The notes under the pieces were generated by a model that was given only the letters and a program-made list of their open reading frames with translations, did no database searches and was not told the origin of the DNA. DNA of 64,000 nucleotides. Source: Ruminococcaceae bacterium BL-6 (lineage in GTDB: Bacteria; Bacillota; Clostridia; Oscillospirales; Acutalibacteraceae). The DNA lies in NCBI GenBank assembly GCA_902810075.1, contig LR778135.1, positions 2,666,001 to 2,730,000 of the forward strand, read 5' to 3'. Of the stretch, positions 42,719-52,000 are shown in pieces. How positions within the stretch are numbered: position 1 is the first letter of the stretch; each line of letters starts with the position of its first letter. The position numbers and the translations under genes are program-made.

Positions 42719-44011
42719 TTATAGTAATTTCATAATTTCATCGTTGCTGGAAATCTCTGTAATACGCACCCCGTAGTAATCGTCCACCACAACGACATCC
42801 CCTTTGGCGATCGGCTTGCCGTTGACAAAGACATCCACCTGGGAGCCGGCCTGCTTGTCCAGCTCCAGAATGGTGCCGGAGGTAAAGTCCAGGATCTCCT
42901 TGATCTTTTTCGTGGTACGCCCAATCTCTACCGTGACTTCCAGCGGGACGGACAGAATCATATTCAGGTTGCTGTTCTGTCCGCTGGTCAGGACATTGTC
43001 CTGCTCGTCGAAGCTCTGGTAAGAGGCTCCTTTCACCGCGTAGCCGGGCTGATTCGGCTGCTGGCCGGCCGTATGAAGCACCGGAGCGGAAGCCGCCGGC
43101 ACATACGCCGAGGCGGGAGCCGCCGGAGCATCCGGCTGAGGAGCGGCCTGCCGGGCCGGGGAAGCCTGAGGAGCAGGCGCCACCTGGGCAGCCGGCTGAG
43201 AAACGGGCGGAACGGGAGGATCCGCCGCAGGCACCGCCGGAACGGCGGGCTGAGGATCGGGCTTTTGAGCTGCGGGCCCGGTGGGGGGATCCGCAGCCGA
43301 TACCGCCTGGGGAGCAGGCTGCGGCGCGGCCTGCTGAGTCACAGGCTCAGGGGGCGTCTGCTGCGCGCCTTGCTCCTGCTCCTTTTTGAGCCCTTCTTCC
43401 CCGCCGGAGCCGAGGCTGGTGATCAGCTCTCTCGCAAACTCCGGAGACATCAGGTTGAAAAACTCGCTGTTGACCAGATCCCCGATCATCAGGTTGAAAT
43501 GCACGGTGACGACCGGATCGTACGCTTCGAAATACTTGCTTTTGAACTGCTCTGCATTTTCGATTTTATACGAGGTCGGCGGCGAGATGTTGATCGAACG
43601 GCTCAGAAACTGGGAAAGGGCGGTGGACGAAGCCCCCATCATCTGGTTCATCACTTCGCAGATGGCCCCCAGATTCATCTCATCCAGCACAAAATCTTCC
43701 TCTTTGAATTCCGTATGCAGCAGCAGGCCGACAATGACCCTGACATCCGAAACCTTCAGCACCATCACGTTTTTTCCGGAAAGGCCGCTGACATAATTGA
43801 TCTCAACGGCGATCGCCGGCTCAAGCGCTTCAAAATGAAAATCCTGGGCTTTGACTACCTCAACCTTCGGCGTGGTGATGCTGACCCGCTGATCCAGCAA
43901 AGTGGAAACGGTCGTGGCGGAAGATCCCATGCTGATATTCAGGATCTCGCCAATGGTATCCCTGTCCATAGGCGAAAGCAAATTTTCGATACTAGAATCC
44001 CTTGGCTCCAT
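42719..44011 (-). CDS. fliY: motor switch phosphatase FliY/FliN
   Basis: 430 residues in three parts: a CheC-like N-terminal domain (EILNISMGSSATTVSTLLDQ and EVMNQMMGASSTALSQFLSR, two phosphatase-helix copies), a roughly 110-residue linker made largely of Ala, Pro and Gln, and a C-terminal FliN domain (VTVEIGRTTKKIKEIL, GSQVDVFVNGKPIAKGD). The first part can dephosphorylate CheY-P at the motor, while FliN builds the C-ring. The start is the ATG at 44011 after AAGGGTG. The long low-complexity linker is unusual. Confidence 0.94.
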   Translation of the reverse strand: MEPRDSSIENLLSPMDRDTIGEILNISMGSSATTVSTLLDQRVSITTPKVEVVKAQDFHFEALEPAIAVEINYVSGLSGKNVMVLKVSDVRVIVGLLLHTEFKEEDFVLDEMNLGAICEVMNQMMGASSTALSQFLSRSINISPPTSYKIENAEQFKSKYFEAYDPVVTVHFNLMIGDLVNSEFFNLMSPEFARELITSLGSGGEEGLKKEQEQGAQQTPPEPVTQQAAPQPAPQAVSAADPPTGPAAQKPDPQPAVPAVPAADPPVPPVSQPAAQVAPAPQASPARQAAPQPDAPAAPASAYVPAASAPVLHTAGQQPNQPGYAVKGASYQSFDEQDNVLTSGQNSNLNMILSVPLEVTVEIGRTTKKIKEILDFTSGTILELDKQAGSQVDVFVNGKPIAKGDVVVVDDYYGVRITEISSNDEIMKLL

Positions 44012-44038
44012 AGAAATCACCCTTCGTTCTTAATAAAA

Positions 44039-45034
44039 TTATAGAGTTTTATTGATCTTAACTGCGTATTTTTTCTTTTTGGTCCCCATAATGCCGGAAA
44101 ACCAAGGGATTTCCTCCACATTGACAATGACCTCGTTCTTTTCGACCGGCGTGTTTAATGCAACGATATCCCCAGGCCGAAGCGACAGAAAATCCTTCAC
44201 CGTGATCCGCGTCTTCCCGAGGATGGCCGAAACGCACAGCGGAGAAGTCTTCAGGCCCTTCATAATGGTTTCCTTGCGCTTCTTTTCGACCTCCGGATCA
44301 TCTCTTCTTGGAAGCCTGATGTACTTTGAGTTGAAAATACGGAAAATCTCTTCCAAAGAAGACGCGGGCAGGCAGATGTTCATGTTTCCCTTCAGATCAT
44401 CTATCGTCATTTCGATTACCACGATGGCGACGGATTCATCCGGCTGAATGGACTGCATCATTCTGGAGTTCGTCTCGATCATCTCGAGCTTATGGTCGAT
44501 TTCGATGTAATTGCCCCACGCATTTTTCAGCAGGCCCAGCATCTGCCTGAACAGGTATTCCAGAAGCGAAAGCTCGATGTCGGTGTAGTCCCGCTCCATC
44601 TGATAGCCCGAGCCGTCTCCGCCGAGCATCCGGTCGATGATGGAAAACGAGATCGGCCGGGACATCTCGACCAGGATCTGTTTGCCGTCAATGCGCTTCG
44701 CCTCGTTGTACATGCCGATGACGCCGACCAGAACCGAATCGTTCAGGGCATTGTTGAACTCCCTGTACTCCTCTTCCTCCACCTGAAGGATCTCCATCTG
44801 GCAGGCGACCCGCAGCATGCTTGCAAGCTGAAGACTGAACATCCGGGAAAAGTTGTCGAAAACATTATCCAGCAGCTTAAGCTGCTCCCTGGAAAACTTC
44901 TTCGGCGACATAAAGTCGTATTCTTTTACCTTCGGCCCGCTCGTCGTCTTTTCGATTTCCTTGAAGTCCATGTTTCCGCTTTGCAAATTTCCCAACAGCT
45001 CGTCGATCTGCTGCTGAGTCAATATTTCCGCCAT
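44039..45034 (-). CDS. fliM: flagellar motor switch protein FliM
   Basis: 331 residues. The N-terminal CheY-binding peptide (MAEILTQQQIDELL), a CheC-like middle domain (FSREQLKLLDNVFDNFSRMFS, RPISFSIIDRMLGGDG) and a C-terminal FliN-like domain are in order. FliM forms the C-ring and reverses rotation when CheY-P binds. A separate internal promoter lies upstream. Confidence 0.96.
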   Translation of the reverse strand: MAEILTQQQIDELLGNLQSGNMDFKEIEKTTSGPKVKEYDFMSPKKFSREQLKLLDNVFDNFSRMFSLQLASMLRVACQMEILQVEEEEYREFNNALNDSVLVGVIGMYNEAKRIDGKQILVEMSRPISFSIIDRMLGGDGSGYQMERDYTDIELSLLEYLFRQMLGLLKNAWGNYIEIDHKLEMIETNSRMMQSIQPDESVAIVVIEMTIDDLKGNMNICLPASSLEEIFRIFNSKYIRLPRRDDPEVEKKRKETIMKGLKTSPLCVSAILGKTRITVKDFLSLRPGDIVALNTPVEKNEVIVNVEEIPWFSGIMGTKKKKYAVKINKTL

Positions 45035-45190
45035 ATTGTCACCATCCCCCGCAAATTTGAAATAGACTTTCCCGAACCCCCCGGGCTCCCCTCAAGCTTC
45101 GCGGAACCCGGGCCGTTGTTTCTATGGAAAAAACGGGGCGGAAATTTGTCGTATATTGGAAGAATACCGCATATTCCGCACGCCGTCAAT
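45035..45190. other. intergenic gap between flbD and fliM, where fliL is usually found
   Basis: Contains an internal sigma-A-type promoter and no gene. In many Clostridia motA, motB and fliL fill this position. Confidence 0.7.
45161..45189 (-). promoter_or_regulatory. internal promoter before fliM
   Basis: On the minus strand TTGACG (45189-45184), a 17-base spacer and TATTCT (45166-45161). The transcript would have a leader of about 120 bases. Confidence 0.55.
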
Positions 45191-45394
45191 TCATTTTGTC
45201 ACCCGAATGGCATTTTTGAAAATTTTCTGATTGTAGGCGATCACCCTGTTCACCACATCCTGGGGCATTTCCTGCACCAGAAAATATTTTCCCGTGGTAA
45301 GCGTCACCTTCGTTTCGGGAATTGTTTCGATTGTTTCAATCAGGTTGCTGTTCAGCACGAACGCGACTCCGTTCAGTTTCGTGAGTTCTACCAT
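45191..45394 (-). CDS. flbD: flagellar FlbD-family protein
   Basis: 67 residues: MVELTKLNGVAFVLNSNLIET on to a conserved TTGKYFLVQE turn and a helical end. FlbD (SwrD) is encoded between flgE and motA/fliL in Firmicutes and raises flagellar power in Bacillus. ATG 45394 is used, with GGGGGAT nine bases upstream. Confidence 0.88.
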   Translation of the reverse strand: MVELTKLNGVAFVLNSNLIETIETIPETKVTLTTGKYFLVQEMPQDVVNRVIAYNQKIFKNAIRVTK

Positions 45395-45464
45395 GCCTGT
45401 TTCATCCCCCATCAATCGAATCGCCGCCCCGCCGAAAGCGGAGCCGGGGCGGCCGGGCCAATGC

Positions 45465-46685
45465 TTACCGCTTCAGGTTGACGAGCGTTTCCAGCATCTC
45501 GTCGCTGACGGTGATGATCTTGGAATTTGCCTGGAACCCTCTCTCCGTCATGATCATGTCGGCGAACTCGTTCGCCAGGTCCACATTGGACATTTCCAGC
45601 CCGCCGCTCTTTAAAGCCCCCAGCGTATCGGAGCCGGGCGCGGAATAGGTGATGGTTCCGGTGTTGCTGACCGCCTTGTAGTAGGAGTTGCCCTCCTGGG
45701 TCAGCGCGTTGGGGTTCGGCACGTTCGCCAGAACGATCCGCCCGATGATCCGGATGTGACCCGTGGAGTCCTCGCCCGTGATCGTGCCGTCCGAGCCGAT
45801 CGACATGCTTTTCAGCTCGCCGTAGGTGTTGACGATCTTCTTGACATCCGCGCCCCATTCCTTGACATCCTCCGCCACCATGCCGGTGGTTTCCACAACG
45901 GGGTCCGTGTCCGTTTTGGTCGTGTCGGTCCACTCCACGGTGATGTCCCCCAGCTGGGTGTCATCAAACCCGGCGGGCATCTCATCGGTTTCAACGGTGC
46001 CGCTTTCGTCCGTATCGGTCCAGGTCCACTTCCCCTGTAGTGCAGACTTCAAGTTATCAGCAGTCGGAACGACCTTTGGGTCCGCAGTATCATCCTTCTG
46101 CAGGGTGACCGTAATCGTCTTGTTTGCGGTATCGGCCTCGACACCGACGTTTGCCGCATCTTTGTCAAACGCGATCTTGATGGTGTACCCGTTCAGGGCT
46201 GCGCCGTTCGTCTCGCCGAAATCGATATCCACGCCGCCCACGGAGGCTTTTCCGGTCAGGCTTTCGACCGAGTTGCCGCAGACGAAGTTGTTATTCCCGT
46301 CGACCAGGTTGCCCTCGCCGTCGAACCCGAAGGTTCCCACCTGGGTCAGGTGCTCCTCGCCGGCGCCGTTTCTCACGACGAAGTAGCCCTCGCCGTCAAT
46401 ATAGGCGTCCATTCCGTTGCCCGTGGAGGCAAATCCGCTGCGGGTGTTCAGCAGGTCGATGGACGCGACCGAGGTGCCGTAGCCGACCTGCGAGGGGTTG
46501 TTGCCGCCCCGGTTTCCGCTGGCGGCGGTGGAGGAGGAAAGGGTCTGGTAGTAAACGTCGCGGAACGTGGTGCGGGAAGATTTGAATCCGTAGGTGTTGA
46601 CATTTGCGATGTTGTTGCCGATAACGTCCATTTTTGTCTGGTGGGTCTTCAGGCCCGCCACACCGGAAAGCAATGATCTCAGCAT
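45465..46685 (-). CDS. flgE: flagellar hook protein FlgE
   Basis: 406 residues. N-terminal LLSGVAGLKTHQTKMDVIGNNIANVNTYGFK and C-terminal NVDLANEFADMIMTERGFQANSKII are the polymer-core D0 helices. The middle includes a segment (DTANKTITVTLQKDD) whose pattern recurs in the flagellin variable domain. The hook is the universal joint; its length is set by FliK. Confidence 0.95.
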   Translation of the reverse strand: MLRSLLSGVAGLKTHQTKMDVIGNNIANVNTYGFKSSRTTFRDVYYQTLSSSTAASGNRGGNNPSQVGYGTSVASIDLLNTRSGFASTGNGMDAYIDGEGYFVVRNGAGEEHLTQVGTFGFDGEGNLVDGNNNFVCGNSVESLTGKASVGGVDIDFGETNGAALNGYTIKIAFDKDAANVGVEADTANKTITVTLQKDDTADPKVVPTADNLKSALQGKWTWTDTDESGTVETDEMPAGFDDTQLGDITVEWTDTTKTDTDPVVETTGMVAEDVKEWGADVKKIVNTYGELKSMSIGSDGTITGEDSTGHIRIIGRIVLANVPNPNALTQEGNSYYKAVSNTGTITYSAPGSDTLGALKSGGLEMSNVDLANEFADMIMTERGFQANSKIITVSDEMLETLVNLKR

Positions 46686-46774
46686 TTTTAATACCTCTCT
46701 CTTTCTTTTTCGTCTGGAACCGGACGGATTTCTCTGTCATTCAAAATCCGGTAACTCTCCTTCAAGAGGCCCAG

Positions 46775-47182
46775 CTACAATACTACGGCTCCGTCGATAT
46801 TCGTAAAAACAGTTCCGGCCGTTTCCCCGCCGTTCATGGTGGTGACCACCGTGCCGCTCGGGACATTGACGACAAAGGCGGTGCGGCCGTTTAAAATCAG
46901 GGCATCCTTTACCCCTTTCGCCCGCGCCTTTTCCACCGCCCCGGAAAGCTGAGAAACGAGCTGCTGCGACACCTTGATGTCGCGGGTCTCCATTCGCTGC
47001 AGCGCGTGCCTGGAAAACGTGAGCTTCCGGTTCTGGTCCACCGTCTGTTTCACCAGACGGGCAAACTCGCTTTCCCGCCCGGAAACTTCGGGGCTGGCGG
47101 CGGGGGCGCGCCGTGCGTCGTTTACCGCATAGTCCGGCCGGACAAACGCGGCGCAGTTCTTTTTAAACTGAATTTCTTCCAT
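46775..47182 (-). CDS. TIGR02530-type flagellar operon protein
   Basis: 135 residues, basic N-terminal half and a conserved C-terminal region (LTFSRHALQRMETRDI, VKDALILNGRTAFVVNVPS, VVTTMNGGE). This short family sits between flgD and flgE in most Firmicute flagellar operons; its function is unknown. GGGAG lies before the ATG. Confidence 0.85.
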   Translation of the reverse strand: MEEIQFKKNCAAFVRPDYAVNDARRAPAASPEVSGRESEFARLVKQTVDQNRKLTFSRHALQRMETRDIKVSQQLVSQLSGAVEKARAKGVKDALILNGRTAFVVNVPSGTVVTTMNGGETAGTVFTNIDGAVVL

Positions 47183-47206
47183 GATGACTCCCTTCGCGCG
47201 GTGCGG

Positions 47207-47863
47207 TCAGGCGTTGGTCTGGGGCTGATCCTGCTTCTCCGCGTCCTTCGCGGCGTCGGCGTCGGCATACACGTTCAAAACGGAGGAGAGCCCGTACGTT
47301 TTCCCGTTTACCACGAGGGCGACATCCCCGGACACAAAGTTGCATCCGCTGACGACCCCGCTGTCCTCCACGTATTTCCCGTCGGCGCCGTATCCGCCCA
47401 CCTTGACCGTTTTCCCGACCAGAGAGGAAGCGTACTGAAACGCGCCCGTCCCGGAATCGGTGAGGACCTCCATCACGGAGGAAAGGTCGTAGGGTACGCC
47501 GTTGACGATGACCGTGGTCTCCCCGTTGGAAAAGTTGCAGTTGCTGACGACGCCCGTATCCTCGACATATTTTCCCGTGTCGTCATATTTGGCGACATTC
47601 ACCTTTTTCCCGATCAGGGCCGTGCCGTACTGATATGCGGAATACTGGTTCAGGTTTTCCAGCGCCTGCAGCGAAGTGAACTGCGCCATCTGCGCGATGA
47701 AATCCGTATCCTGCATGGGGTTCATGACATCCTGATTGGAAAGCTGGGCCGCCAGAAGCTGGAGAAACTGTTCCGTATCCACCTGCGAGGCGGATTTGGA
47801 AACGCTTTTGTTCTGACTGCCGGAAGAGTAGATTTGATAGTTGTTGATCTGGTTTGTCTGCAA
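47207..47863 (-). CDS. flgD: hook cap protein FlgD with duplicated C-terminal module
   Basis: 218 residues. The N-terminal FlgD signature is clear (TEQFLQLLAAQLSNQDVMNPMQDTDFIAQMAQF). The C-terminal part is two tandem copies of a roughly 52-residue module: SALIGKKVNV on and again SSLVGKTVKV on, each ending in a DLSSV or GLSSV turn, instead of a single one. FlgD caps the growing hook. The duplication would change the exposed cap domain. Confidence 0.93.
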   Translation of the reverse strand: MQTNQINNYQIYSSGSQNKSVSKSASQVDTEQFLQLLAAQLSNQDVMNPMQDTDFIAQMAQFTSLQALENLNQYSAYQYGTALIGKKVNVAKYDDTGKYVEDTGVVSNCNFSNGETTVIVNGVPYDLSSVMEVLTDSGTGAFQYASSLVGKTVKVGGYGADGKYVEDSGVVSGCNFVSGDVALVVNGKTYGLSSVLNVYADADAAKDAEKQDQPQTNA

Positions 47864-47870
47864 AATCCCG

Positions 47871-49229
47871 TCACACCCTTTCGATTGCGGCGCCCTTGTT
47901 CCGAAGCTCCCGGATCACGGACAGAAAATCATCCGTGCTTGCCGTTTCGGAATTCTCCGCTTCGTGCTGCTGCCTTTGCTGCTGCTGCTGCCGGGAGGAA
48001 TGATCCTGCTGCTGTTCGTAATACGGGGTCTCCGGGGCCGGCTCCGAAACCTGAACGGGCTGCCCGACGGCCGATTCCAGAAGGGAACGGATCTCCCCGG
48101 AGCCGGAGACGAGCATGCTCTGCGTCCTGGGGTTGTCCGCCGCGATCTCGACCAGAAGCTTCCCGCCTTCCAGCGCCATCTTCACGGAGATCCTCCCGAG
48201 ATCCCTGGGATAAAGATCCATCTGGAACCGGGACTCGCCCTGCCGGTAATGGAGCTGAACCTGATCCGACACCTGCCGGAACGCCGTTCCCGACGCGGCT
48301 TTCGCCTGACCGGAAACTTTGGGGACAAAACCGCTGTCCTGCACAAGCTGCTGGAACGGAAGGACGGCCTGTTCCTTCGCGGGTTCGGCCTTCGTCTGTT
48401 CCGAAGAACCGTCCCGTTCGCCGGAAAGCCCGGCCTTTTGTTCCGGATCGGAAGATTCTCTCCGGACCGGAAGCTCCGCGCGCTCCTGCGCGGCCGCCGC
48501 CGATTCCGGGGCGGCGCTTTCCCGCTGCCCGGGAATTCCCCTGGCGGATTCCTGTTTCTCGGCGGCGGTCTGCGCTGCCGGGGCCTGCGCATCGGAAGCC
48601 TGCACCGTGCCGGGAACGTTTGCCGCACCCCGGGTCAGAATGCCCGCCTGCAAGGGAACGGTCTCACTGGCCACCTGCTGTCCCGCCGGAACGGCTGCTC
48701 CGCTTTGGGGGTTCAGAACGGCGGTTTGCCCCGCCGCATCCTGCGTCCCCTGCGCCGGCTCTCCGGGGAATTGCGCCGGGAGGGCCTGGCCCTTCCCGCC
48801 GGAGAGTGCCTGAGCCGCCTGCCCGGCAGGCTGTGCCGAAGGCGCTCCGTCTGCCCGGCCGGAAAGCTGTGCCGAAAGCAGCCCCGCCGAAGCGGCGGGC
48901 GCCGCGGCCGCACCGGCCGCCGGAAGGACGCCGGGAACCGAAAGGCCCCCCTGCCCGCCGGGCGCCGGAAGATCGCCGGAAAGCTGCGCCGCCGCCCAGA
49001 GCATCGGGAAAAGGCCGGCAGCCGCCGTTTGCGCGCCGGAAGGGGAATCCTGCGATTTCTCCGGCTCTTCCGCTTTTTCGGGCTCGGGCGCATCGGCTTT
49101 TTCCGCCTTGAGCCCGCCGGCCGCAAGCTGAAGCAGGGATTCGAAGCCGGAGTCCGATTTTCCGCCGTCCGCCTTTTCGGGCTTTGCTTTGGCGGGAACA
49201 GCCGCCGGCATCGTGATCTGCTGCACCAT
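47871..49229 (-). CDS. fliK: hook-length control protein FliK
   Basis: 452 residues: a long Ala/Pro/Gln/Glu-rich disordered region (about 1-300) and the FliK C-terminal domain (VQLHYRQGESRFQMDLYPRDLGRISVKMALEGG). FliK works as a secreted ruler that triggers FlhB to switch substrates. Length of the disordered part sets the hook length. Confidence 0.92.
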   Translation of the reverse strand: MVQQITMPAAVPAKAKPEKADGGKSDSGFESLLQLAAGGLKAEKADAPEPEKAEEPEKSQDSPSGAQTAAAGLFPMLWAAAQLSGDLPAPGGQGGLSVPGVLPAAGAAAAPAASAGLLSAQLSGRADGAPSAQPAGQAAQALSGGKGQALPAQFPGEPAQGTQDAAGQTAVLNPQSGAAVPAGQQVASETVPLQAGILTRGAANVPGTVQASDAQAPAAQTAAEKQESARGIPGQRESAAPESAAAAQERAELPVRRESSDPEQKAGLSGERDGSSEQTKAEPAKEQAVLPFQQLVQDSGFVPKVSGQAKAASGTAFRQVSDQVQLHYRQGESRFQMDLYPRDLGRISVKMALEGGKLLVEIAADNPRTQSMLVSGSGEIRSLLESAVGQPVQVSEPAPETPYYEQQQDHSSRQQQQQRQQHEAENSETASTDDFLSVIRELRNKGAAIERV

Positions 49230-49308
49230 TTGTTTTCACCTCCAAAATAATAATAAATTTATGTAAAAGCGCACACGCGTTTTACCTCGGAAAAGGGCGC
49301 GGCTTCCA

Positions 49309-49749
49309 TCAGACCGGAACAGCCTGGCGTGCCACGAACTCCTCGATTTCGAGCTGCTGCTTTTTGCGGCCTTCCTTCAGATAGGCGTCGAGCTGCTTAT
49401 CCCGCAGCTTTTCCAGCCCGGAAATCTCGGTGTTGCTCTGAATGATGCCCGCCTTTTTGTCTTCGATGCGGCGAAGAAGCTCCGCTTTGCTTTCCGTCAG
49501 CTTTTTGATCTTTTCGTTCAGGGTTCGGAAATAGGTTTTATAAGCCGTCATATCGCAGGCGTTCATTCCGGTTTGCGCCGCCTGCCGCATTTCGCCGTTC
49601 AGGCCGGCGAAGCGGGCTTCGAGATTCCGGATTTCCTGCTCCAGCTCGTGCAGGCTGCCGTGCAGGATGGAAAGCTCCTGCTTTTTGACATCCAGCTTCT
49701 GGCGCTGAAAGCTGAGAACTTTTTCCAGGGAAAAAACAAATTTTTTCAT
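49309..49749 (-). CDS. fliJ: flagellar export chaperone FliJ
   Basis: 146 residues, a long coiled coil (LEKVLSFQRQKLDVKKQEL, LEQEIRNLEARFAGLNGEM). FliJ is the stalk of the FliI ATPase and escorts chaperones to FlhA. It lies three bases downstream of the fliI stop. Confidence 0.88.
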   Translation of the reverse strand: MKKFVFSLEKVLSFQRQKLDVKKQELSILHGSLHELEQEIRNLEARFAGLNGEMRQAAQTGMNACDMTAYKTYFRTLNEKIKKLTESKAELLRRIEDKKAGIIQSNTEISGLEKLRDKQLDAYLKEGRKKQQLEIEEFVARQAVPV

Positions 49750-49752
49750 CTC

Positions 49753-51051
49753 TCACAGCTCTTTCATCGTATTGATTGTCTCTTCAAACGAAAAGCTTTC
49801 ATCGATTTTCTGACACAGGAACTGATTGACGGCGTCGATTTTGTTCACCGCTTCATCCAGCTTCCGGTTCATCCCCGGCTTGTAGGCCCCGATGGAAATC
49901 AGGTCCGCATTCTGCTCGTACACCGACAGCCAGTTCCGGATTTTAGCGGCCGCCTGCCTGTGCTCTTCCGTGACGATATCGGTCATCAGCCTGGAAATGC
50001 TGGCGTTGACATCGATCGCCGGGTAATGGTTTTTATGGGCGAGCGACCTGGTCAGGACGATATGGCCGTCGATGATGCCGCGCACGGTGTCGGAGATCGG
50101 CTCGTTGGTGTCGTCGCCCTCCACAAGCACCGTATAGACCCCGGTGATGGAGCCCGTCTTGAAATTCCCGCTGCGCTCCAGAAGCCGGGGAAGCTCCGCA
50201 TAAATGGACGGCGTATAGCCGCGCGCGATGGGCGGTTCCCCGGCGGCGAGGCCGATCTCCCGGTGGGCCATGGCAAAGCGGGTCAGGGAATCCATCATCA
50301 GAAGGACATCCTTGCCCTCATCCCGGAAGTACTCCGCGATCGCGGTGGCGACGAGCGCGCACTTCATGCGGTACATGGCCGGCTGATCCGAAGTCGCGAC
50401 CACCAGAACGGAGCGCGCGAGGCCCTCGGGCCCCAGGTCCTTGTCGATGAACTCGGTGACCTCCCTGCCGCGCTCCCCAACCAGGGCGATCACGTTGACG
50501 TCGGCCGTCACGTTTTTGGCGATCATGCCCATCAGCGTGCTTTTCCCCACGCCGCTCCCGGCGAAGATGCCGATCCTCTGGCCCTTGCCGATCGTGAGCA
50601 TGCCGTCGATCGCCTTGATGCCGAACGTGAGCCGCTCGCTGATCCGGGGACGCTCCAGCGGATTGGTGTAAGAGGAATCCACCCCGTAATATCCGGAAGC
50701 GGGGAAATCCCCGCGGCCGTCGATGGGGCGGCCGGTGGCGTCGACGGTTCTGCCGACGAGGAAATCCCCTACCGGGACCCGCAGCTTGTGCCCGGTCGAG
50801 CGCACCAGGCTGCCGAGGCCCACGCCTTTGACATCGCCGTAGGCGACCAGCAGGACATCCCCGTTTTTGAACCCGATGACCTCCGACAGAACGGGCTTGT
50901 CGGCAGCCTCGCTGTAAATGACGCAGATATCGCCGACGTTGGCCTCAAGGCCGCTGACCTCGATCATCATGCCGACGATGTTCTTCACTTTGCCCATGTA
51001 GCACAGGGGATCCAGCTTGCCCAAGACTTCCAGCCTGTTCTGAAGCGTCAT
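49753..51051 (-). CDS. fliI: flagellum-specific ATPase FliI
   Basis: 432 residues. Walker A GIFAGSGVGKSTLMGM, catalytic Glu in GERGREV, and Walker B VLLMMDSLTRFA are intact. It is an F1-like hexameric ATPase that helps unfold and release export substrates. A ribosome site GGGGG lies before the ATG. Confidence 0.96.
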   Translation of the reverse strand: MTLQNRLEVLGKLDPLCYMGKVKNIVGMMIEVSGLEANVGDICVIYSEAADKPVLSEVIGFKNGDVLLVAYGDVKGVGLGSLVRSTGHKLRVPVGDFLVGRTVDATGRPIDGRGDFPASGYYGVDSSYTNPLERPRISERLTFGIKAIDGMLTIGKGQRIGIFAGSGVGKSTLMGMIAKNVTADVNVIALVGERGREVTEFIDKDLGPEGLARSVLVVATSDQPAMYRMKCALVATAIAEYFRDEGKDVLLMMDSLTRFAMAHREIGLAAGEPPIARGYTPSIYAELPRLLERSGNFKTGSITGVYTVLVEGDDTNEPISDTVRGIIDGHIVLTRSLAHKNHYPAIDVNASISRLMTDIVTEEHRQAAAKIRNWLSVYEQNADLISIGAYKPGMNRKLDEAVNKIDAVNQFLCQKIDESFSFEETINTMKEL

Positions 51052-51067
51052 TTTTACAGGCCCCCTT

Positions 51068-52000
51068 TCACTGCGTTTTCAGCTCCAGCGCCTCGCGGAT
51101 CCGGTCCATCTGCGTGTCCACGCCGGCATCCACCAGCCTGTCGGGCAGCTCCACCCGGCAGTCCCCGTCTTTCATCTCGGGGCACGGGATGATCCTGATA
51201 TTCCCGGAGACCTCCTTCATGCTGTCGATCCAGCCGGAATCCGCCTGCACAAGCAGCTCCGCCACATTCGGGGAAACCCGTATCTTCACCCACTCCTGGT
51301 TCCGGTACGCCTCGAGCACATCGGAAACAATCGTTCTGACGGCGGTATCCTCCCGCTCTACCTCGCGCCGGATCACCTTCTGCGCAATTTCAAAGGACAG
51401 ATTTTCGATTCCCGCCTCAAATTTTTCCAGGGTTTTTTCTTTTTCCTCTTCCATGGTTTCCAGCAGGGCGCGGATTTCTTCCTGTCTTTGCCGGTCGGCG
51501 GCCAGGATTTCCTCCCGCCCTTTCTTTTCGCCCTCCCGGCAGCCCTCCTGATAGCCCTCGCGGTATCCTTCGGCGCGGCCCGCCTCTTCGCCGTCCTTGC
51601 GGCCCTGCTTTACACCGCTCGAGTAGCCCTCTTCGTAGCTGCTGATCTTCATGCGGACGCATTCCTCGTTCATCCGCGCGGCCGCCTCCCGCATTCGGCT
51701 CATGCTGTACTGCCGGGCGCTTTCCACGATATTTCTGGCCTGCTCCAGCGCGTCGCGTATCGCGGCTTCGCGGTGCTGGACAAGATCCCGCTGTTCGGCT
51801 GCTTTCCGCTCTTCCATCTCCCGCTTTGCGCTGCGGATGATCTTTTCCCTTTCCGCCATCCCCGCTTCCACGGGATCTTCGGCGGCGACGGGTTCGTCCT
51901 CCGGCGGAGGAGGGGGCGCGACGAGCTCATCCAGACAGGCCTTCCGGTATCCCCCGGCGGCGGCCTGGGAAGCTTTGATGATATTAGGCAATGACCTCAT
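51068..52000 (-). CDS. fliH: flagellar ATPase regulator FliH
   Basis: 310 residues. A charged coiled coil carries a run of Gly-x3-Gly steps (EEGYSSGVKQGRKDGEEAG to REGEKKG), the known FliH feature, followed by the FliI-binding C-terminal domain (LSFEIAQKVIRREVE). FliH tethers FliI to the C-ring. It overlaps fliG by 17 bases. Confidence 0.93.
   Translation of the reverse strand: MRSLPNIIKASQAAAGGYRKACLDELVAPPPPPEDEPVAAEDPVEAGMAEREKIIRSAKREMEERKAAEQRDLVQHREAAIRDALEQARNIVESARQYSMSRMREAAARMNEECVRMKISSYEEGYSSGVKQGRKDGEEAGRAEGYREGYQEGCREGEKKGREEILAADRQRQEEIRALLETMEEEKEKTLEKFEAGIENLSFEIAQKVIRREVEREDTAVRTIVSDVLEAYRNQEWVKIRVSPNVAELLVQADSGWIDSMKEVSGNIRIIPCPEMKDGDCRVELPDRLVDAGVDTQMDRIREALELKTQ

Noticed and set aside
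47006..49111. 701-codon plus-strand frame
   Set aside because: Antisense to flgD and fliK; Arg/Pro-rich composition is typical of a shadow frame.
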